A stretch of DNA of 64,000 nt from Symsagittifera roscoffensis. Its lineage: Eukaryota > Xenacoelomorpha > Acoela > Convolutidae. The translations under genes and the position numbers were made by a program. The stretch covers positions 35,037,436-35,101,435 of the forward strand of contig NC_087068.1 of NCBI RefSeq assembly GCF_963678635.1, given 5' to 3'. Below, in pieces: positions 51,651-61,368 of this stretch. Under the pieces are notes generated by a model. That model saw only the letters and a program-made list of their open reading frames with translations. It was not told the DNA's origin and ran no database searches. The number at the start of each line of letters is the position of its first letter. Position 1 is the stretch's first letter.

Positions 51651-52640
51651 ACTCAGGTAACTTCAACAAACAATGCAGAACTCTACTTCTATCGCGACAC
51701 CTGTTCCTTGCCATCAGTGCGGAAAATTTTGAGCTCTAAAAGGATTTTGAGAAGACATGATCAAAAAGTTCACAAGATCATTCATTCACCTCCTCCTTAA
51801 ACTGTTTGCAACGAATGTCTGGAACCCTTTCAGAGTTAGTCGTAAGCCTGAGAGCACGTTGAGCTGGCATATGACTGACTTCCAGTAGTCATTGTGTCTA
51901 TTACCATAAAATCTTTCGCACTGGATCTGATTTATCTGCTGAACAAGCACGCATTACCCGTTTGGAACAACTTCTTCCGCTGACTCAACGAAAAATACGC
52001 TCAGAGGGAAATTGCGCCGATCCGAACTCAAAGTTGATTTGATTTCGTCTGAAAGGAGGAAGTAGATGCTCTCATACTGGAAAGGGTCAAAGGGCGCTCG
52101 AAAAAAGAGCAATTCCGTGTATAAATGGGGATCATCAAAATACTCACTGTGCAAGACGGGGGCACTGGAAACTATCAAAGGATCATGCTATTTCTAAACG
52201 CCAAGCCATTGAAAGACTACTTCGAGGGAACAGCAGGGGATCAAAACTTTGAAGTGATTGAACAAATGGTCAAAAATATCGTTTTGTTTTCTTCTCAAGG
52301 TAGCGGATGGTTTATCATTCGATTTGAAAAACTGCAGATCAGTTTCGCGGCCTTCTCACAATAAGATCACGATCATACCTCGAGCTATCTGAAGCACTCA
52401 GCGCTGCTTATACTCTGCCCAGAAATATCAGCACTAAAGATGACAACCGATGCTTTCCATACTTCTTTGTTGCAGCTAATCACAACGCGAACGAGCCGGC
52501 CCTCTAACCCACATCTAGACATAGAAAAATAAAGTTTCAACCTGCAATCTCGACAGTGAAGGAACTGGGAAAATTGATAGGGAATACGAAATGCCAATGG
52601 GTTGATGGATATGACCAGATTTAAAAGGCTGACAAGTTGT
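51651..52640 (+). pseudogene. Type 2 PolB relic: zinc fingers and N-terminal domain (second copy)
   Basis: CHQCGKILSSKRILRRHDQK (about 51714-51773) and CNECLEPFQS (about 51810) form two C2H2-type units, clearer than at 6290. They are followed by GIIKILTVQDGGTGNYQRIM, FEGTAGDQNFEVIEQMVKN (52125-52300) and the LPRNISTKDDNRCF region. Several stops. It indicates that the type 2 polymerase also had an N-terminal zinc-finger head, like the Maverick type 1. Confidence 0.62.
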
Positions 52641-52740
52641 CAAAACAGCGTCTTTTTTTAAGCAAATTCTACTTACCTTTAATGAATCTGTTTACCTTCT
52701 CACTAGTTTTTTTTCATTTGTTCAAAGCCCTTTTTTCACT

Positions 52741-53280
52741 TAAAAATTTTTTCACTTTTTTTCACTTTTTTCACTTTTTTTCCTTTTTTCACTTAGTTAT
52801 AAAGCTTAATTTTCTGATCAAGTTGAACGATGTCAAATTGTTTCCCTTAAGAGCGTCGAGTTTTATCCCTTAAGTGTTGATAAGTGAACTTCGGAAACTG
52901 GTCCAGTACGTGCGGCACAAAAGTGAACCGATCCCAATCTGAGCTTTGCCACAAATGTTTCAACACATGCGCTTTATTCGAAGCTCTGAGAATACATCAA
53001 AAACAATGCCGAAGTTCTAAAACAAATAGCTCGTTGATACGTACCCAGATTAACCTACTTTGATTTGGAAACACTGCTCTTACCAGTATATGGACCGCAA
53101 CTTGATCCCCAAAAGTCTAGCTCGCAAACAATTGAATCCATCAACCGTGCGGCTACGCTTTTGCAGTAACCGAACTTGGGAAAAAAGAACTGGTAAAGTT
53201 TGAGGTTAAAAGAGGATGAGTGTGATGGAAGTGCTAATAAGCTCCCTTGTACAAATTTACGTGGAAAAAGTAAATTTTCC
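52741..53280 (+). pseudogene. Chimeric PolB unit start (second rearranged copy)
   Basis: It begins after a short tttttcact repeat (52740-52792). It carries the type 2 exonuclease I area (about 53060-53160, PQLDPQKSSSQTIES-like) and breaks at about 53280 into the same sequence that follows 3955. No function. Confidence 0.6.
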
Positions 53281-53516
53281 TTTTTAACCAGAATAACTTG
53301 CAAGGAACGGGAATATGCTATGAGTTAATGAAAAGATGCTATGGTTTCATTGTATAAAAACGTACAAGAACAAAAACGGAAACGAAAAAAAATTCTTTAA
53401 AAATCTGAGATATATTGATTCGTATAGCTTCATGCTAGCGCCGCTGGTAAATCTAGTCGATAGTTAACCCAACAAAAAGTATTTTCTGCAGAAGAACCAA
53501 TTTTGAAAACAATAGT

Positions 53517-56500
53517 GATAGTTGGTGCGACCATCTTAGACCTCACCAAGCATTTCATGTTCCCATTTCACTATCAAAAAAATGAAACCGAATCTAAACT
53601 TGGAACAACTTTACTCCAACAGGGATAGTTTTGTTTGGAAAAACAACAAATTATATTCCAGTGGTAGCTCATAATTTGTCAAGTTATGACTTACACTTTA
53701 TAATCAAAGCGCTGACAAAAAACTGTTCGGAAAACTCTAATTTTTGTAATAACCGCATCTGATGAAAAACACCTAACCTTGACAATCTCATTATATACAA
53801 ACGTACACGGACAAAAACGGAAAAATCAAAAAAATTATAACAACCTGAGATACCTCAATTGGTATAGATTAATGCTAGCGCCATTGGCAAATCTTGTCAA
53901 CCGTTAAGCAAAAAAAAATTTCAGCTGGATAACTATTTTGAAAAGTTCCGGCCACTCCCCTGAAAACGACAGTATGTAGAAAGGGAATTCCCCTACTCAT
54001 ACTTAAACTCTTTTGAAAAGTTCCGATAAAATCGACATACCCGCGAACAATGTGGAAAAATAGTCTAACAGTAGCGGATGTGAGTGTTACAAGAAGCGAG
54101 TACAATCATGCCCTAAAAATTTTCACTGAATTGTACTTAACTACAGAGGTGATTGTTACTTCAGCATTCGGTAAGACAATGTAGACTAAGTTACGAAGAA
54201 AGTAGCTGGATATTATAAAGATTGAAAAAGAACTTCTACTTCTTCAAAACTTAGCTCTGAGCACGATGAAGAGCTTTCAAACGATTAACGATCAATAAAC
54301 CATAATCAGCTGTCAATTAACAAAATTATTATGGGACAAACCTATGATAGTTAGTGCGACCATCAAAGACCTCGCCAAGCGTTTCATGTTTCCATTTCAA
54401 CACCAAAACTGAAACTGAATCTAAGTTTGGAACTACTGTACTCCGACAGGGATAGTTTTGTTTGGAAAAACAACAAATTATATTCCAGTGGTAGCTCATA
54501 ATTTGTCAAGTTATGACTTAAACTTTATAATCAAAGCGCTGACAAAAAACTGTTCGGAAAACGCTAACTTTTGTAATAACCGCATCTGATGAAAAATACC
54601 TAACCTTGACAATCTCAGTATATACAAACGTACACGGACAAAAGGGAAAAATCAAAAAAAAATTTTAACAACCTGAGATACCTCAATTGGTATAGATTAA
54701 TGCTTGCGCCATTGGCAAATCTTGTCAACCGTTAACCATAAAAAAAACATTTCAGCTGGATAACTATTTTGAAAAGTTTCGGCCACTCCCCTGAAAACGA
54801 CAGTATGTAGAAAGGGAATTCCCCTACTCATACTTATACTCTTTTGAAAAGTTCCGATAAAATCAACATCCCCGCGAACAATCTGGAAAAACAGTCTAAC
54901 AGTAGCGGATGTGAGTGTTACAAGAAGCGAGTACAATCATGCCCTAAAAGTTTTCACTGAATTGTACTTAACTACAGAGGTGATTGTTACTTCGGCATTC
55001 GGTAAGACAATGTAGTCTAAGTTACGAAGAAAGTAGCTGGATATTGTAAAGATTGAAAAAAAACTTCTACTTCTTCAAAAATTAGCTCTGAGCACGATGA
55101 AGAGCTTTCAAACGATTAACGATCAATAAACCACAATCAGCTGTCAATTAACAAAATTATTATTGGACAAATATATGATAGTTATTGCGACCATCAAAGA
55201 CCTCGCCAAGCGTTTCATGTTTCCATTTCATCGCCAAAAATGAAACTGAATCTAAGTTTGGAACTACTGTACTCCGACAGGGATAGTTTTGTTTGGAAAA
55301 AACAACAAATTATATTCCAGTGGTAGCTCTTAATTTGTCAAGTTATGACTTACACTTTATAATCAGAGCGCTTACAAAAAAATGTTCGGAAAATTCTAAT
55401 TTTTGTAATAACCACATCTGATGAAAAATACCTAACCTTGACAATCTCAGTATATACAAACGTACACGGACAAAAACGGAAAAATCAAAAAAATTTATAA
55501 CAACCTGAGATACCTCAATTGGTATAGATTAATGCTAGCGCCATTGGCAAATCTTGTCAACCGTTAACCAAAACAAAATTTCAGCTGGATAACTATTTTG
55601 AAAAGTTTCGGCCACTCCCCTGAAAACGACAGTATGTAGAAAGGGAACTCCCCTACTCATACTTAAACTCTTTTGAAAAGTTCCGATAAAATCGACATAC
55701 CCGCGAACAATGTGGAAAAATAGTCTAACAGTAGCGGATGTGAGTGTTACAAGAAGCGAGTACAATCATGCCCTAAAAATTTTCACTGAATTTTACTTAA
55801 CTACAGAGGTGATTGTTACTTCAGCCTTCGGTAAGAGAATGTAGTCTAAGTTACGAAGAAAGTAGCTGGATATTATAAAGATTGAAAAAGAACTTCTACT
55901 TCTTCAGAACTTAGCTCTGAGCACGATGAAGAGCTTTCAAACGATTAACGATCAATAAACCATAATCAGCTGTCAATTAACAAAATTATTATGGGACAAA
56001 CCTATGATAGTTAGCGCGACCATCAAAGACTTCGCCAAGCGTTTCATGTTTCCATTTCATCACCAAAACTGAAACTGAATCTAAGTTTGGAACTACTGTA
56101 CTCGGACAGGGATAGTTTTGTTTGGAAAAACAACAAATTATACTCCAGTGGTAGCTCATAATTTGTCAAGTTATGACTTACACTTTATAATCAAAGCGCT
56201 GACAAAAAACTGTTCGGAAAACTCTAATTTTTGTAATAACCGCATCTGATGAAAAATACCTAACCTTGACAATCTCAGTATATACAAACGTACACTGACA
56301 AAACGGAAAAATCAAAAAAATTTATAACAACCTGAGATACCTCAATTGGTATAGATTAATGCTAGCGCCATTGGCAAACCTTGTCAACCGTTAACCATAA
56401 AAAAAAATTTCAGCTGGATAACTATTTTGAAAAGTTTCGGCCACTCCCCTGAAAACGACAGTATGTAGAAAGGGAATTCTCCTGCTCAAAGTTGAACTCT

Positions 56501-58492
56501 TTTAAAAAATTCCGACAAAATCGACATCCCCGCGAACAATGTGGAAAAACAGTCTAACAGTAGCGGATGTGAGTGTTACAAGAAGCGAGTATAATCATGC
56601 CCTAAAAGTTTTCACTGATTTGTACTTAACTACAGAGGTGATTGTTACTTCAGCCTTCGGTAAGAGAATGTAGTCTAAGTTACGAAGAAAGTAGCTGGAT
56701 ATTATAAAGATTGAAAAAGAACTTCTACTTCTTCAGAACTTAGCTCTGAGCACGATGAAGAGCTTTCAAACGATTAACGATCAATAAACCATAATCAGCT
56801 GTCAATTAACAAAATTATTATGGGACAAACCTATGATAGTTAGCGCGACCATCAAAGACTTCGCCAAGCGTTTCATGTTTCCATTTCATCACCAAAACTG
56901 AAACTGAATCTAAGTTTGGAACTACTGTACTCGGACAGGGATAGTTTTGTTTGGAAAAACAACAAATTATACTCCAGTGGTAGCTCATAATTTGTCAAGT
57001 TATGACTTACACTTTATAATCAAAGCGCTGACAAAAAACTGTTCGGAAAACTCTAATTTTTGTAATAACCGCATCTGATGAAAAATACCTAACCTTGACA
57101 ATCTCAGTATATACAAACGTACACGGACAAAACGGAAAAATCAAAAAAATTTATAACAACCTGAGATACCTCAATTGGTATAGATTAATGCTAGCGCCAT
57201 TGGCAAACCTTGTCAACCGTTAACCATAAAAAAAAATTTCAGCTGGATAACTATTTTGAAAAGTTTCGGCCACTCCCCTGAAAACGACAGTATGTAGAAA
57301 GGGAATTCTCCTGCTCAAAGTTGAACTCTTTTAAAAAATTCCGACAAAATCGACATCCCCGCGAACAATGTGTAAAAACAGTCTAACAGTAGCGGATGTG
57401 AGTGTTACAAGAAGCGAGTATAATCATGCCCTAAAAGTTTTCACTGATTTGTACTTAACTACAGAGGTGATTGTTACTACGGCATTCGGTAAGACAATGT
57501 AGTCTAAGTTTCGAAGAAAGTAGCTGGATATTGTAAAGATTGAAAAAGAACTTCTACTTCTTCAGAACTTAGCTCTGAGCACGATGAAGAGCTTTCAAAC
57601 GATTAACGATCAATAAACCATAATCAGCTGTCAATTAACAAAATTATTATGGGACAAACCTATGATAGTTAGCGCGACCATCAAAGACTTCGCCAAGCGT
57701 TTCATGTTTCCATTTCATCACCAAAACTGAAACTGAATCTAAGTTTGGAACTACTGTACTCGGACAGGGATAGTTTTGTTTGGAAAAACAACAAATTATA
57801 CTCCAGTGGTAGCTCATAATTTGTCAAGTTATGACTTACACTTTATAATCAAAGCGCTGACAAAAAACTGTTCGGAAAACTCTAATTTTTGTAATAACCG
57901 CATCTGATGAAAAATACCTAACCTTGACAATCTCAGTATATACAAACGTACACGGACAAAACGGAAAAATCAAAAAAATTTATAACAACCTGAGATACCT
58001 CAGTTGGTATAGATTAATGCTAGCGCCATTGGCAAACCTTGTCAACCGTTAACCATAAAAAAAAATTTCAGCTGGATAACTATTTTGAAAAGTTTCGGCC
58101 ACTCCCCTGAAAACGACAGTATGTAGAAAGGGAATTCTCCTGCTCAAAGTTGAACTCTTTTAAAAAATTCCGACAAAATCGACATCCCCGCGAACAATGT
58201 GGAAAAACAGTCTAACAGTAGCGGATGTGAGTGTTACAAGAAGCGAGTATAATCATGCGCTAAAAGTTTTCACTGATTTGTACTTAACTACAGAGGTGAT
58301 TGTTACTACGGCATTCGGTAAGACAATGTAGTCTAAGTTTCGAAGAAAGTAGCTGGATATTGTAAAGATTGAAAAAGAACTTCTACTTCTTCAAAACTTA
58401 GCTCTGAGCACAATGAAGAGCTTTCAAACGATTAACGATCAATAAACCACAATCAGCTGTCAATTAACAAAATTATTATGGGACAAACCTAT
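53517..58492 (+). repeat. Tandem array: six 829-831-bp units from the type 2 PolB exonuclease region
   Basis: Anchor gatagttNNNgcgaccatc starts at 53517, 54346, 55177, 56006, 56835, 57664 and 58493, so spacings are 829, 831, 829, 829, 829 and 829. Each unit shows residues PVVAHNLSSYDLHFIIKAL (exonuclease II pattern with N..Y-D), KYLTLTISVYTNVHGQK, LMLAPLANLVNR and EYNHALK with TTEVIVTSAFG, in broken frames. The last three units are almost identical, the first two differ more, as expected from growth by unequal exchange at the right side. Confidence 0.88.
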
Positions 58493-58620
58493 GATAGTTG
58501 GTGCGACCATCAAAGACCTCGCCAAGCGTTTCATGTTTCCATTTCATCGCCAAAAATGAAACTGAATCTAAGTTTGGAACTACTGTACTCCCACAGGAAT
58601 AATTTTGTTTATGCAATAAA
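58493..58620 (+). repeat. Partial seventh unit of the 829-bp array
   Basis: It follows the array to about 58610, then changes at ataattttgtttatgcaata into downstream PolB sequence. Confidence 0.8.
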
Positions 58621-58639
58621 ACTGACAACGTTTACCGAG

Positions 58640-59376
58640 AGTAAAGTAAAGCTTACTTTGACTTTTCACATTATGATGAGGATCATTTGCCGTTCGACGA
58701 TACAAACAAGAAAGGTGCGTTGAAGTTTAAAGACAAGACTGGTGGGAAGCCGATCAGAGAGTTCATCGCCCTGAAACCCATTCTGTATTCAGTCGTCCGT
58801 AATGGTAAGTAAAAATCTCATCCTAAGCCATTCTTCCACCCCCATTCCTCCTTCTTTACAGACAAAGTTACCAGCACAACCACCACCAACCCCCCTTAAT
58901 TTAGCTGGTTTAGGCATCATTATAGAATGTTGCCTAAACGTTGATTTATCTGAAATCAAATTTCTTTTTTTTTCTTTTTTTTATCAGAAATCAGAGTCTT
59001 CTGCTCTTTGGTAAAAAGAATTAAACTTTGTTCGGTATAAATTGAGTTGCTGAAGTGAATTGTATTTATCCCCTGCCTTGTAGAAAAGAATATAAAAAAA
59101 TTTCTGTTCAGAGGGCACTCATAAATTGGGTGCCAGAGGGATAAAACGGAGTGCGCAGCCTGAATTGTTGCACCAAACTTTCAGGGATACAATACTCACT
59201 GGGGAAACAATGAGAGTGTACAACTGTTTATTAGTTTCGAAAGGTCACATTATTATGAAAGCGAAACAAACAATTTTGCTTTATCACCATTCGACTCAAA
59301 ACGTTTTTTCATTTTCGACGGGATTTCGACAGCTTCCTTTGGCCAAAATGCCGCCAAAGGAAATGCATTTCTAGAA
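58640..59376 (+). pseudogene. Type 2 PolB relic: C-terminal part with a possible intron
   Basis: Residues FDFSHYDEDHLPFDDTNKKG and KFKDKTGGKPIREFIALKP (about 58653-58790) fit the thumb region of PF03175-type polymerases, followed by a GTAAGT donor (58805) and a TTTTTTATCAG acceptor (58987). The open stretch 59126-59374 (RGIKRSAQPELLHQTFRDTI, MRVYNCLLVSKGHIIMKAKQ) fits the usual polymerase C-terminus. This places the array of 829-bp units inside what was one polymerase gene. Confidence 0.6.
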
Positions 59377-59387
59377 GACATTTACAT

Positions 59388-60200
59388 GGACACCGAGTGC
59401 CCAACTAATAGATTGAAGTCGATAACATTCGCCCCTATTTCAACCTCCGGATTGGGGACTTTAACAGCGGCCCTACTCAGAAACAGAGCTGCGAGAAGAA
59501 GAAGCTTCTAGTAGCCGAGTCCGTTAAAGTCCCCCTACAAAAAATTTATTTATCTTATTGGAACGTTCGGACAAAAGACCATCTAAAAAACAGCGCAAAG
59601 GAAACCAAAACAACAAATAAAAAACTTTGGATCATTTATGTTGCTTTATGTCGAAAGTTTTACTGCGCTTCTTTTTAAACTTTTTACAATTCGACTGGAA
59701 CTTGTTTTGAACATTTTTTACCAGTTTACCGGTAATAAAATATTCGTTTTGGCGTCAATCACTGTTTTAGATAAAGAGCTTCAGGAAAATAAACTAGTTG
59801 TTTCAAACCAAGTGTTGGTTCAAACCAATGAGTGAAAACCTTCGGTTCAATTTTACTAACGAACATTTTTCAGCATGACAAATGTTTGACGAAACGAAAA
59901 AAAACCAGGAAACAATCTCCACATGAAACTGGGAAGAAAAAAAAATTCAGGAATTAGGACGATTAACTCTAAGTTTAGCAGGAACAGAGACCGCGTTAAA
60001 AGCAATTAGAAGGAACTGTTGTGTCGAGTCCATGTTGTTAAGCTCAGCTCAACAAAATCCTATGGAGGGGGTAGTTTACTTTAGGGGTGGGAACGTAAGT
60101 TCATTTACTGAACCCTAGGATAGGAGTACTTCAAAACATTAAGGATACCCTTCCTAGGATTTTTCTTTGACCCCCCCCCTTTAGGAACGACCAATCCCCT
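59388..60200 (+). repeat. Dispersed repeat, copy 1 (second at 62100)
   Basis: Shares cgtggacaccgagtgcccaa, cagagctgcgagaagaagaa and ggttcaaaccaatgagtgaa with 62100-62900 at roughly 88 percent. It ends with a C-run (60172-60180) and tttaggaacgacc. The copy-2 frame 62103-62540 is open (TECPTNRLKLVTFARISTSG) but copy 1 is frameshifted, so coding is doubtful. Confidence 0.6.
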
Positions 60201-60299
60201 TTAGAACCCGTGTCACCATACAACTCTACTGACGTTGAATTTGACAGAATCGTAAAGGCAGAAATAACACAATCCGACCAAAAGCTATTCCGATAGTGT

Positions 60300-61240
60300 T
60301 TGCTGCAGACTTGCGCACTAGTCGATGTTTGGGAGAAAATCTTGTTTTTCGATGTTAGGGAGAGAGCCAAGATTCGAACCAAATACATTTTTTGATCAAT
60401 TTTACTAGTCTTTGCTAGCCTAAATTTTTCTAATCTACAAGCATGTGCAATTTTGTTCAGCCTGAAACCCCAAGCTGTAAGCATAACTTAACGGTTCAAG
60501 CTGTGAACGTATCTGAATGTCAGTTCCAAACATAGAAAAACTGTTACTCACTCTCCTTTTTCGAGAATATACCCATTATGCTGCCCATTCAAAACAGCTC
60601 GAATCAAAACAATTTTTTAAAAAATTGATGTTTTTTAAGAGAAAATTTAAGTTTTTCTTTGAAACAAAGGGCAAACAATCAAAATAACCATGACAAATTT
60701 TCAAATGTCATAGAAAATGCCCATCGGAAAGAAAACTTTTTCAAGTCTACCAATTTCTGAACTCAAAGAGCACATCTAAAACCACAACCAAGTTACTGCT
60801 TGTGCGATTTCAAAAAGACCCAGGGATGCCAAAAAATTTGTCACCCGATCACTACCGAACCGAACAGGATTTTGAATGACTTTTTCAAAAGAATTTTCCG
60901 AATGACTGAAAGCGTAAAAAATACATAGATGGCAGTTCATTTAGCACAAAAATGCAGTACTAGTAGGAAATTGAATAGCATCTAATGGAAGAGGGAAGTG
61001 CCATGAGACAAAAACGAACTGCCCGAAATAACTCCATTCGACGAGAAAAAAAAATTCCGACGGTGTTTTCAGCAGACTTGCAAGGAAGACGACATTATTG
61101 AGAGATTCTTGTTTTTTAATGTTAGATAGAGAGCCAAGACTCAAAACAACACAAGTTTTTTGGTCAATTTCACAATTTTTGCAGAAATTCTTCTTTTTAA
61201 CATGCCTGTGAGATTTTCTCCAGCTTAAAACCCCAAGCTG
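60300..61240. repeat. Tandem-like repeat with gagagccaagattcgaa words
   Basis: Blocks at 60300-60480, 61070-61240 and 62930-63030 share gttagatagagagccaagac and ccccaagctgtgaact. No gene seen between 60485 and 61060. Confidence 0.55.
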
Positions 61241-61368
61241 TGAACTTTATTGAATGTTCCAAGCTGTAAATTAATGCTAATGTCAGTTTCAAACATACCA
61301 AAACCTTACTCAATGCCATATTTCTAGATTATAGCTATAATGCTAATAGATGTTTGTGCTGATGGAGA

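Noticed and set aside
53875-55765. Minus-strand 76-79-residue frames (TSATVRLFF) repeated in the 829-bp units
   Set aside because: They are antisense shadows of the polymerase exonuclease segment; the plus strand carries the known motifs.
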